NCBI GenBank assembly: GCA_027605045.1 | Contig: JAQFWX010000029.1 | Location: forward strand, 62,001-126,000 | Source: Phallus indusiatus | Lineage: Eukaryota > Basidiomycota > Agaricomycetes > Phallales > Phallaceae | Length of the DNA: 64,000 nt | Direction of reading: 5' to 3' | In this document: piece by piece, positions 23,591 through 35,398 of the stretch | Position numbering within the stretch: the stretch's first letter is position 1 | Layout: the number at the start of each line of letters is the position of its first letter | Notes under the pieces: model-generated | The model's input: only the letters and a program-made list of their open reading frames with translations | What the model was told of the DNA's origin: nothing | Databases searched by the model: none | Position numbers and translations under genes: made by a program

Positions 23591-25019
23591 ATGGCTGGAA
23601 CAGAAACAGTTATTCGGAAGGTAAGTTTTCTCAATTCCATCTGCAACTTTGTAAATGTTTTTTAAGACGACGAAAGGTTACCGAGAACGTTTGGACATTC
23701 TCTAGGCAAGTTGACCAGCCCCTATTCAGAGGATTTATGAAAACAAAAATGAACTTATATTACACGACTAGACCGTTTGCTCGATACGGATTCATACCCT
23801 TTGGTGGACGTTCTACAGCAATTAAGCTGAGTGACGGTGTATGGGTTATGGCTTCCACGACGCTAGATAGCGAAACTAAGAGAACAATCGACGGCCTTGG
23901 AGAAGTAAAGTAAGAGTTTCACGATTTATGCTCATTTGATGTATTACCGACTATTCATTATTCTAAGGTACATTGTAACAGGCGATGGCGGACATTACCT
24001 CTTCCTTCGTAAGAGCTTACGCAGTATTTGCTATTTGGCCCATACTAAATTAAGTGCACCGGTAATGCAAGGCGAGTTCAAGGATGCTTATCCTCAAGCA
24101 AAAGTAATTGGTGTATCCCCATTACTCGGCAAGCCGGAAGTTCCAAAGCTAGATGGCGGTATCTTAAACCATGCTTCTCTCTTTTTCTTGCGCATCAATT
24201 AAATCATTTTTAGTGTATGGTAACGACCCGCCCGGCACTAAGTATGGTTATGAAGATGAAGTAAGAGTTCTACGGTTATTAGCTGGAGTTTTGGAAAAGC
24301 TGAACCATCATCTTAATGCGCCGTAGATCGAAGCATGGTTCGTTTCGTCTTCTTTGGGATTAGTACTGTCAAGGCTTAAGAGACTTCAACAAATATACAG
24401 CTATTTTCCAGGGTTTAGGAATATAGATGTCGCTTTCTTTCACAAAGCTTCAAGAACTTTGATAGAAGCGGATTTGTTACTCAATCTTCCCGCTAAGGAA
24501 CAGGTATCTCATGCTTTCAGATTGCTTATTCTCCCAGCACATGTATAACGAACTTTGTAGTATTCAAAAGCTCCCAGACCGTTTTTTCAAAGTCTTTATG
24601 ACTTCATCAATCCGTACAATGCCGCTTACAGAAGAATAATCAAAAGTCTAAATCCGGGTAAAGAGTACGTCCGATTCCTTCACCAACTTTGTCCTTGTTT
24701 GCCACGCCACACGACTTCACACGTTGGATCGGCAATTTCCCAAAAGAATTAGGGTTATAAACTGACCTTTGCTTATCTGTTTGTTTGTTTTTCCCCATTT
24801 GGTTTTTTATGCGCAGTGATACCAAACGAGATGCGAGGACGGTCATGTCCTGGGATTTTGATCGTATTATTCCGTGCCATGGCGTAAGTTTAGAAATTCA
24901 AGAATTCATTGGCTTATTTAATGATGGTTGAAATGGGAATAACCCCTCGTTTTTAGGAAATCATTGAGAGTAACGGTAAAGCGGCATGGGCTTCGGCGTA
25001 CGCGGATTTCCTGAATTAG
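23591..25019 (+). CDS. DUF4336 family protein (metallo-beta-lactamase-like fold)
   Basis: A multi-exon gene starting MAGTETVIRK at 23591. Hand-spliced exons give TRPFARYGFIPFGGRSTAIK, then KRTIDGLGEVKYIVTGDGGH. EFKDAYPQAKVIGV, FRNIDVAFFHKASRTLIEAD and WDFDRIIPCHGEIIESNGKA follow, ending at 25019. This order matches the fungal DUF4336 family, whose fold is related to metallo-hydrolases. Here D-G-G-H, the H in FFHKASRTLIEAD and PCHG are candidate metal-site residues (inference). The biochemical role of the family is not established. It begins only ~280 bases after the carboxylesterase stop, on the same strand. All splice sites needed are ordinary, so it is probably functional. Confidence 0.75.
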
Positions 25020-26736
25020 AGGGGTCCACGACACCACAATTGCGAACTACGCATGATACTTTGGTTTTTTTTCTATGCAGATGCTGAAAGGTAGCTCATT
25101 CTTTATAGACATTTGTGTTTTAATATGACGCCAAATATGTAACCTACTCAGTTTTGAACTCTTTATTTGTTGCCCAGTTACTCAATTCCTTTAGTAGTAC
25201 TTGAAGTTCATTGGTTATGCGTGCCGCTCGAGCCAGGATGCTCCAACCTGTCGGATCCGTGAGGAACTAGAAGACCGTGTTGAGCTTCGATACATCATGA
25301 TGCCCATATCGACAGAAAATTAATCAAATTCTCTCGAACGCTGAGGAATCAAATTTTTGATGAATCACACCTAGTAATGCCCTTTTTCGTGCCTATTTTT
25401 ACTGCACTGCTCAAATATGAAAAATCATGTGTGCATGGTTGTGACGCTACGACCGTGGTTGTCACTGTATCGGTGTTCCACTTTTATCGGAAATGGCTCG
25501 GGCGTGCCAGTGCTAGGTTACCACCGTACGCCTATTGTGTACCTGGTAATTGCTAATCGCAAATCCCTCTGTCTACGATCATGCCACTCGTATCTCACCC
25601 ACAGCTAAATAAAGGATTTTGTTAAATTACTCCCTGCCTGTTCTGGTACGAATCATGTCAGATGGTACATATAAACCACACCTGCTTGTAATTCCAAACG
25701 ATCGGCGTCGGAGGCCGAGTTCCAATATTCAATTCAGTCATGTACATCATTTTAATACTCCATATATCACTACGATCAACTCAAGAGATCAAGGGAAATT
25801 AATTGAAGCTACTATTTCACCATATGACTGATGAACGTGATCACTAAGGTTACGACTCTAACGAGGTACATATGTATGTACCTCCTTACTCTTTGAGCCG
25901 GGATCCCCTCACGCGGAATCTGCATGTGAAATTTTAGCTCAATCCCCTGAGGAGCCTGTTGAGATGTGGACGCTACTCAATATCAGCTTCTGTCCGAAAG
26001 TGGGGTCTGATCTTGAGCTTTAGCATTATCTCAGGATCTCAGCGCTATCAGATATAGTCTTTCTTTGATCCCTATTCATTCCCAAAATAGGGCATTCACA
26101 TAAATGACATGACATGACACGAGGTCATTTGTCATTGCTATTACATACAGAGATAATGTACGATCTAGGTCGTGTAGCGGAACTAAAAGGTAACATTATA
26201 AAGGGTCTTTGATGTGCGTTGCATTCAATTGTGCAAACAGGTTGAGGGGAAGAGGGAATAATATATATATAATGGCATACTATGAACAAACAAATGAATG
26301 CTCAGGATACAAAAATGAGTGAGAAATGGAAAAAAAAGGAGAAAAAAGGGGAATATGTTGAAAGTTCAAAGAGGAATGCGGATACGAAACAAGTGGATGT
26401 CGGAAAAGGAAAAATAATCGTAGACTGCATACATAGTTCTATTCCGCAAAGCATGCCACATCGACTCATGAACCATCAAAAAATTTTCGCCCCGTAGTTC
26501 AATAAAAATAATTGCAGCACCAACACCACCACCACATGCATAGAAAATACAACCCACACAACCTATCATGGACAACCTCGTATTTGCAAGAGACATGGGG
26601 AACAATTTACAGCTCGAGAGTCGAAAGAAAAAGATGCGAAAGGAAAAAATGCAACATTCTCCGAGTATATCCGCTTCTCGTGACATTTGGTCGTAAAAAG
26701 ATAAAAAAATTGCGCTCTTGGTATAATTTTGATTTT
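25020..26736. other. Convergent intergenic region, no gene seen
   Basis: Lies between the 3' ends of the DUF4336 gene (plus) and the G-alpha gene (minus). It contains AT-rich and purine-rich stretches near 26,230-26,420. Open frames here lack domains and splice context. Confidence 0.5.
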
Positions 26737-28954
26737 TTAAATGAGACGGGATTTGCGAAGATGTTCCCGGACGATCATATCCCGTACTGGCCAAGACAAA
26801 GCGCGTCAAAAAAAACTTTAGGAGGCGTTTATATATAACTTACCACTGTGCAAAATGCCCCTTGTTGTTTCACGATCCTGGATACAAGGAGGAGAAAAAA
26901 AAAGGGATGTATCAGGATAAATTTGGAGTGCAAAAAGCCATATCCATAAGGCATACCGTAACCGAGGTACAATAGCCGTAAAACCGTCGTGGTTCTGGCG
27001 AATACTCTCTCTCAATAGCTTGGAATTTGGATTTGAAATCTAAGCGGCAAATTGATATCAGAGGAAAGGAAAAAAAAAGGGGGGGTATAAGGACTTACAA
27101 GCACTCGCTGTTTCTACATCATTAGATCGTTCGCCGAACGATCGAACATATTTAGATAACCGGATGCCGGTTTCTAATTTGCTCGATAGGATATCGCACT
27201 TGTTTAGGAAAAGAATCAATTCCACCTAATGAGGAAAAGACCGACGGGTGAGAAAAAAAAACAATAGCAAAGATCAACTGCAAGTTTCAGGAATAGGACT
27301 GACCTTAGCAAGCAGTTTATTCGAACATATAGACTTCCATAGCAGGACACTGTCCTCAAGACGGTTAACCGAATGATCTTCCTAAAGAAGACGAACCACG
27401 AGGCATCAGGTGCTTTTGAAATACGGAAAAGTAAACAGAGGATTTTCCTTACCGCTAACGGCTGATCGAAAGCGCTGATTGGCGCAAGAAAAATAATGGC
27501 GTCCACATCATCGAAGAAGGGGACCCAAGAGTCTAAAAAAGGCGTGCGTATGAATATTAGTTCAAAAAACGAACTTTTTTTTTTCCTTTCCCGAGAAATT
27601 CCAGGAAAGGTTTACGTACGTCTCTGTGAATTGAGTCAGTATTTCTGTATCAATCTTGGAAGAATTGATTTTGGCGTTACCTGACTTCGGCTGCCTCCAA
27701 CGTCATATATTCTCCACTCGGAACCTGATTCTCGGCCTGCTGAGGCCTCCATATCAAACCTGTACTCGGTAACGCCAACAGTTTTTAGGCGAGCACGTAA
27801 AATGTCATCTATAAAATTCAATTCTCAATAGAGTCCCATATTAATACGGAGAAAATTTTATGATTTTTACCGTCTGAAGGGATATAACCCGCACTGGTTA
27901 CGCGTTCGAGATCATCGAGGAAACTAAAAGAGACACAGGGTTAAAACTCCATTTTTAAATAACGAAGGCCGAAAGCGGGGAAAAAAAATAAACTGACAAT
28001 CCAGGGCCTTCTTCAACCCTGACCCGTCGGCGTCGCAAAACTTCTCGCACCGTCGGGTCCTCCCACAAGGCCATCATTTCTTCTCTGCAGTGATAGATAA
28101 CCTCGGTCGGTTCATCCCAGTTGGCGCCATCTCCTTCGGACTGTGGGCGGGTGCCCGAGGGCCCACCCAGTAGCTTTACACGCAGCTTGTCCATAGCGGT
28201 GCTGCGCACTGTTACTTCCTGTTTTCGTTTCTTTTGTGGTTGTTGAATACCAGGCCGAGGTATACCTCCAGGTGAATTGGGAAGGCTATTGCCGTTACTT
28301 CCGCCTCCTACAGGGCCCTCCTCATCGCCCAATTTGGCAATAAGAATTTCTTCCACTCTTCGTAATGGATCAAGGTGGGCTTTGAGTATTTCAAAATCGT
28401 CGCTGAAAAGAAGGGGCTCTTCATTTGGGTCGTCGCTCTGTCCACCGGTGGACTGTAAGGCTTGTAGCGATTCGGTTTGCGCCTCGGACAAGGTATCCAA
28501 GACAGTAAGAACTGATCGGACAACGTTTAACTGGACGATAGATCGCCATAACAATCGTTCGGCACGAAAGGCGTTGGGTGTATAGTGAAGTTGGAATTGT
28601 CGCAGTGTGGTCGATTTCCCTATGCAGATTAATATCATTACTGGTAGAAGATATGATGATTTTTGAACGTTTCCATACCTGATTCCGACTGGCCCAATAA
28701 CAATAATCTAGTCACTTTTTTCCGCTTCTCAGCGGCCCGTTCAGCTTTAAGGGATTCATCAATGGCATTGCTTATACGTAGGGCTTCTTGCTCTCTCGCT
28801 ATAAACGTTGAATCTGATCAGCTAAATGATAACATATAGACCAAATCAACGAACCTTCTCTGATTGCTTTCTCCTCTGGTGTTTCGTCAAGTGGGGGTTG
28901 TAGGGCAAGGTTAAATGGGTCTGGAGAGGGGGGACGCAGACGAGAAGGCATCAT
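26737..28954 (-). CDS. Divergent heterotrimeric G-protein alpha subunit
   Basis: Minus-strand gene starting MMPSRLRPPSPDPF at 28954. The P-loop is GQSESGKSTTLRQF, split by an intron. The helical domain carries a long Gly/Pro/Ser-rich and basic insertion (around GGGSNGNSLPNSPGGIPRPG) before the linker. Switch I is in RARLKTVGVTEYRF. Switch II reads DVGGSRSQ, followed by SWVPFFDDVDAIIFLAPIS. The guanine motif is FLNKCD, then YGYCTSVTD, and the C-terminus is RDMIVREHLRKSRLI, stop at 26737-26739. This matches a basidiomycete subclass of long G-alpha proteins. It has no N-terminal MG for myristoylation, and switch II has Ser where the catalytic Gln is expected. Introns are short. One junction seems to need a 4-base microexon (27620-27623). 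It probably acts in signalling, with unusual GTP turnover. Confidence 0.88.
27620..27623 (-). other. Putative 4-base microexon of the G-alpha gene
   Basis: The exon ending DVGGSRSQ (donor GTAACG) and the exon starting with the SWVPFF region are out of phase if joined directly. A four-base exon AGAC, flanked by an acceptor TTCACAG and a donor GTACGT, restores the frame. It gives SRSQRHSWVPFF, the residues expected in this family. This is inferred from phase and splice signals only. Confidence 0.5.
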
Positions 28955-29336
28955 AGAAAGATCCAAGGACTTGTTTCGCCGAAGTCTAAAGAATTTAGAC
29001 AGTGACAGTGTCGGTTAGGGTAGAAGGAAAGTGGTCGTCGACGGTGGTGGTTGTTTTGGTCCAAGCGGTCCCACTTGGAACGAAACCCTCATTGAATAGG
29101 CGCCGAATGTCACCACTTTCCATCAACGGAAGAGGCGCCCATCCCACCTGCAAGGGAAATCTTGGTGATTGCTTTGGACTCCGATTGAGGGCAGTATGGC
29201 CGTCCTGTCACCGTAACTGTCACACTGTGTCTGTGTCATGATCCTCCCCTTTCAACTGCAAAGCATCGATATACACACAACATGTTTCTTATTACAAAAG
29301 CGAAATCGCTTCGTCGCAAGTACATACAACATCCTA

Positions 29337-32300
29337 TCATACAGTTTCACGCGCGGAATTCATATGCATCCATCTCCTGATCCTCATTTTGACCTTGCGG
29401 AAAGTGGGGATCAAAGGCCGGAACGGGTTGGGCACGCCGATACGGAAGATGAACATGTTCACATAGATCATAAAAGTCTAGAAAAAAAGGAGAAATAAAG
29501 CAATTTGTGGCAGCAGTCGGTTTTTAGGACTAGAGGGATCGCCGACCGAACTATAATCTGTAACTTACGTTAAATACAATGTAGGCGAACAAGAAGCCGA
29601 GGTTGCGCCATCGGTGTCGGAAATACATATTCGAGTTTGCACTGCAAATAACGTCAGCCCTTGATTGCTTTTGTTATTTCGGAGGAACAATTGCATATTG
29701 AACTGACAAAAAGGTGTTCGCAGAGCTAATTGGACAAAACCGACACAACGTTGTCGCCGCTCCATCCATCAGATACCCACCTCGTGTTGAGATATAATGG
29801 TTCATGAAATCTTGACAGTTTTGCCCACTCGGAGGCCTTAGGCTTACCAACTCTGGTTCAGCGCATCTTAGCTCTGTGTTCCCAAACCCATTGGTTGCCA
29901 ACCCCGCTATTAAATCTATATATTATGATATCACAGATCAAGATTAACTATCACGCAGCAAGGTCCGAAAAAAGGAACTGACAGGTAAACGGTGATAGAT
30001 TGTATAGCCAATGCCAAAATTTGATCAGCTGAGGCAATGGCTGTAATACACCTAAGTCATTTGTCAGGGGGAGAATTCAAATTCAAGCTCGTCATCATTG
30101 CCCACCGCTAAACACTAAAATTATGCTGTACAGTGCGCCGAATACGAGGCTTGCAATTTCCGGGGTAGGCGACGCGGCTGCAATAGCTTGACTAAACGTC
30201 GTGTAGTACATTGGAAAAATGAGTCCATAAAGAAAATACTACACGGCGTCGGTTTCAGATATTAATTCATGTTTCAATCACACGACCCGGACGTACTTGA
30301 TAGCCGGCTCGATTAGGAGTGTTAGGCCACCCAACCGTCCAATACCAGCAGAAGAAAAAGATGGTGGAACCAATGATGTTGAACGGGAGTTCAATTAACT
30401 ACCCACATCATTGTTTTATGAAAAACCAAGAATAACCGAAAGTGAAATGTTGCTAACCAAGCATGACGTTATAAAAGATATCCAATGATACATCCTAGAC
30501 TGTCGTTCGCGCGTTTCGTAAACTTGACTAAAAAAAATGAAATTTGTTTTCAAATGAGATATGTCTTTTTGATTGACAAATAATCCACACAAAACGCACC
30601 GAAACCGAATAAAAGGCACTTGAATCATGTTCGATAGCGGCGCACCCAATACCACTGCCATGAAACATGCAAAGATACTGTTTTGAATCCCTCTTTGGTT
30701 ATGCTTGGTTTTGAAAAATGTAAATCCGATGAACAATCCTTCCATCATCACTCGGATCAACGATGACGAAGCCCTCGTTGGAAAGGAAACGAGCTCACCT
30801 GCGAAGATATTCGTGCCATATTTACTCAATAGGTAAGGAGGATTACGAAAATAGTTTTGGTAGCCACGTTTCATGAGTTCCGATACCTGGACTTTAACCG
30901 GGGCGGGAAATGATGAATGTCTCTTCTTGCCATGCGCTTCGCCTCCAGCCGATTGCTCCCCTCTTTTGATTATATCTTGTAGTTCAATTTGCATCTCTTC
31001 GTATTGACGCGAATTGATCCATATAGCGTGCCAATCAATATCAGTCTTAGCTGTGGCACCCGCTCCAATAACATCAAGCATATCTGCACACGCGAGATCA
31101 GAAAAAGAAAGGAAAAACACAATAATTTGCAGCCCATCAACACATACATTCAGCAGGGTTTTCCGATTCCTGGCATTTACGCCCCCCATTTTCCTCTAAA
31201 TATTGAATCAATTGAGTCGTATTTTCACCTAGATCTCCAAAATAGCATGTCTCGCCTCCCGACCGAAGTAAAAGAAGTCTATCGAACATCTCGAATAGTT
31301 CCGCCGAAGGCTGATGTATTGTGCACAGAATAGCCTGTCCATGATCCGCAAGAGACCGAAGTAATTTCATTATTGACCAGGCATTCTGTGACGAAAGACC
31401 TGATGTAGGCTCGTCCAAGAATAACAGAAGTTCAGGCTAATTCATTATGCTATCAGTTGAAGACCTATCTCGTTGTAAAAAACCTTATGTTCACCTTCGC
31501 TGCCAACTCGACGCCGACCGTCAAACGCTAAATAAACGATGAGCCAAACAATGACTTGCGTAAATCCACAGCCCAACTCCTTACTTTCCGCTGTTCAACA
31601 TTCAAACCTTGGCCGACAGTCCCGACAATCGCATCTGCGTAGGACTCCATATCACACATCTTGATTACTTCTTCAACGCTATTCACGTCAAAAATGTCAA
31701 ATTTATTCATTCAAATTACAAATTGGTGAAAAAAAAAACAATTAACATACTAGTCGTATTTTTCTCTCTTAGAATCCGAAGCAGGTTGACGAAGGACCGC
31801 ACTGAACCGCAACGCTTCTCTTACGGTCGTTGTCTCTAGATGAATATCCATTTGCTGGCAATAGCCGGTTTTACCTGAAAAGTCAGGAGAAACCGGTTGT
31901 CCATCGACAAGACGATCGCCTGTGATGATTCCAGCTGGAAGCCGTTCAGCAAGAGCGTTCAGCAAAGTGGTCTTTCCTGCACCGCTTTCACCCATGAGCG
32001 CCGTCTAGATCCAGGGGTCAGGAGAATATCTTGGCGAGAGACAGTCAAAATAGGCATACCAATTTCCCAGGTACTACATAACCAGACACGTCACTTAACA
32101 GTCGACGATACTTCCCAAATGAGATTTGTACATCATAGTTCAGGTGGTGCCATGAAAAAATGCTTTTTGAGGGAGGAATACAGTCGGAAGCGCCATTAGC
32201 TACTGTAGGCGATGAAGCTGTGGACTCTTCAGCTTCATTACGAGACATCGGTCCATTCTCCGGATCATCTTGGGCCTGACTAGTAAGATCTGGGACGCCA

Positions 32301-34928
32301 CGCTTAAAAACGAGTTGTTGAGTAGCACTCCGTGCCGATACGTAGCTTTTCCTTTCTGTCATGAAAAGAAAGAAACAGAGAAATCCAACCCAGAATACAA
32401 AGAGAATACCCCTGTAAGATGTATTAGCCAAAGATTGGCTCAAATGATTCAAAAGAGACCCCGCACAGATTCCGCCACATATGAGAAAACCTATATCCAA
32501 AATTGACACCAATGAATTGATCGCCGTCTACTGTTGCCGATCCAGGCTCTGAGCCAAGTGTCGTGCACACCTGATTGGCAAGATTGACGTTTTCGTAATT
32601 TGGACCGGATGGAACAAGGGTTGAACATGCCCCTTTGAGCCCATGGAATTCGTTCGCAACAAGGCCTTCAAATGCGTAGGTAACAGGATTCAGGTACGTA
32701 AGCCTTAATAATGTGCATTCAATTTTAGGATATATATGAGTGAGGTAATGTATACGAACCACTTTAGGGCCCCGATCATCGTCGGACGGGGGATCGTGTA
32801 GCCCGTATAAATGACAAGGACCAAAGTTCCGAGTCCAGCTAAAGCCTGTGCTCCAGATGCTTTATTGAAACTTGCTGCCAAACTTCGATAAAAAGCTTTC
32901 ATCGTTAAACTAGAAACGAATACGAAGAACGCGTAAATGAAGAAATTCCCGGCATCACGTTTTAAACGCGTCATAAAGTAAATGATGATATCGAATACTA
33001 TAAGTATGAAAAACGATATTGGCTGCAGTTTCCATTTATCAGTAATTAGCGAACATTACTCAAAAATTAAAACATACCATATCGACGACCGTCAGTGCCA
33101 AAGAATCGATGAATGGGTGATATAAAGCTGCGCGATGATGTCGTGCAACGATCGGCCGCTGAGCATATAACGCTGGAATTTCAGACATGGCGGACAACGC
33201 GCTGAAAAGAATGGCGAAGAAAAGGACACCTCCACGCGAAAAGTAAGCTCTTGTTGCTATTGGCATGTTGAAAAAGAGAGATCCCATGATAAGCCCCTGA
33301 GTAATGAAATTGAAAGCTATTATAACTAATTTAACGGTTAACATCTATATAGCATCCTCAGGACGAGAAGTGAAGTGAATTACCTTGAGGGGCGACATTT
33401 CCACGTAAAATCTGGGCTCGTCGTTTCATCAAAAGACTCAATTGCCTCAACATACCCAAGTTGTACGGAGATCCTTTGAACAAATGTCTAGCGCGTTCCG
33501 CACGAGCAGATGCTTCATATTCTTCTGCATTATTATCATGAGCAAGCTCTTCGAATCGCCTCCTAGTACTTTCGCTATTACATTTTCCAGATTCGCTGTT
33601 CAAGAAGTACGCGGCGAACTCAGAAGGTAACCGCGGAACGCGCGTTTCATAACCTCGACGAACAATACGAGACGGAGGATCCGTGACGCTGACGAGAAAA
33701 TCAGCAGAAGTCTGTCGATGGGCAGGTTCGTAGCCCATGTCGATGAAATATTGGCGGGCCTGTTTAGCAGAGCCGAAATAAAACATATGACCATTGCCTA
33801 TAACCACGACCTTGTCGAAAAGATGGTAGATGTTTTCTGAAGCTTGATAAATAGAGACGATGGAAGTCGCGCCGGACACGTCAGTTGCAGTTCGCAAAGC
33901 TTGTACGAACTCTAAAGCCGTTGAAGCATCTAGGCCTCGCGTTGAACTAGAGATTAAATTAGCATCCGTATCTCGAAATGACCAGACTTGTGTCTTACTT
34001 ATCCCAGGACGCTAGACGAACTCGCGTGCTCAGCGTTTCTGCGATGCTAACACGCTTTTTTTCTCCTCCACTGATGCCTTGAATGTTTTCATCGCCAATT
34101 GGTGTGTTAAATGCATGAGTGAGGCCAAAAAGCTTTCCTAAAATATCCACTAGGTTGTTGATATACTGCTTTCGGGATTGTCCGCCTATACGTGAACGGG
34201 GAGCGCGAGCGGCCGTTGAGATTTCCTGAAAGACATGTTATCACCGAAAGGACATGAATGAAGAAAAAAAGGTTGCCTTACTAGAGTTTGTCTTACGGTA
34301 AGAGACGGAAAATGAAAATCATCCTCGGGGACATAAGCGATATCGCCTCTGTAACGGTTTTCCATAACAGTTGGGCTAATACCATCATAGGAAATATCGC
34401 CGTGAATGGATCTGTAGCCTTTGCGCTCGTTTGCAAGAACTTTAAGAAGCGTTGAACAGCCTGATCCCGGCTTTCCAAGCACCAGTAGCATTTCACCTGG
34501 TTTCACTGAACCTTCAAAACCGTGCAATATATCCTTAACGGGAGGATGGAGAACGTCTCGAATCTTGCTTGCAAAGTTCAGAGGATTAAAATACGAAAAG
34601 ACTGTGTCTTGGTATTTTGTGGATGCACCTAAGCCAACTACTCGCAAGTCCTATATTGGTCTTAGTAGGTTCTCCTTTATCAAACATAAACCTGGCCGAC
34701 ACTTCTTACCCTGAAGACAACGCCGACGCTGCGAAGTTTGATACCTTCATCCATGGCCTGATTCCATCTAGCTTGTAGATAGTGATCGAAACGGAATTCT
34801 CCTGTTGACGAGACCTGCGTGGAGTTGTCTTCACTTGATTCATTCTGAGACGTTTGACCATTATTTTGAGTCGTGGAATGTTTTCCATTCAGCTTCGTAA
34901 TTGGCTTCGTCCATTGAGGTAATTTCAT
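29337..34928 (-). CDS. PDR/CDR-type ABC transporter (full-length ABCG)
   Basis: A long minus-strand gene with many small introns, starting [10 protein letters not shown] at 34928. The order is NBD1-TMD1-NBD2-TMD2, typical of fungal pleiotropic drug resistance pumps. NBD1 Walker A is GKPGSGCST (Cys for Lys, normal in the CDR group), then [23 protein letters not shown]1 ends with the extracellular-loop exon [23 protein letters not shown]2 has [42 protein letters not shown] and [13 protein letters not shown], with [16 protein letters not shown]2 carries the CDR-specific loop [20 protein letters not shown] and then [19 protein letters not shown]. The last exon ends at 29337. It should export hydrophobic compounds at the plasma membrane. 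No break was seen, though I did not verify every splice junction. Confidence 0.88.
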
Positions 34929-35398
34929 AACACGAACTTTGAGCAGGAGTTTTCGATATGTGTATGAGGTATAGTAAAGATAATGGAAAGAAATGCGTAT
35001 CTGCTCATTGTGAAAAACAAATTATCCGCGGTATCCTTTAGTCGGAAGTTGAACGTTACGATCAATAAAAAGAGGCGAAAGTGTCTGAATCAGTGATTTT
35101 TACACACATAATGGATTTTGACACCAAATAAAGCAAGAAGTGTGCATCTGTTCTATTGAGCTTTTCTTAAGAAAGATTGAAAAGAGAATTGGAAAAGCAG
35201 TCTGAAAAAAAAAAGGTCGCTTGATCACCGTGACAATTCACGTCACGCGTTAGTCACACCGGCATCACATCGGCATCACCCGGAGACAACTTAGGAGCTT
35301 GGCAAAAGCAAAGCAAAGCATATTTTTACATGGAATATCCGTGACAATGAATGCGTCTAATAGACAGTAAAATGAAAGAAAATTTACATTTGAAAGGG

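Noticed and set aside
26366..26809. 147-codon minus-strand open frame
   Set aside because: It overlaps the last G-alpha exon (VRDMIVREHLRKSRLI) in another frame and has no domain; treated as a shadow.
28277..28585. Plus-strand Pro/Ser-rich frame
   Set aside because: Antisense of the G-alpha insertion exon.
34480..34500. Missing Lys in Walker A of ABC transporter NBD1 as a sign of decay
   Set aside because: The GKPGSGCST form with Cys is the normal state in fungal CDR/PDR transporters.
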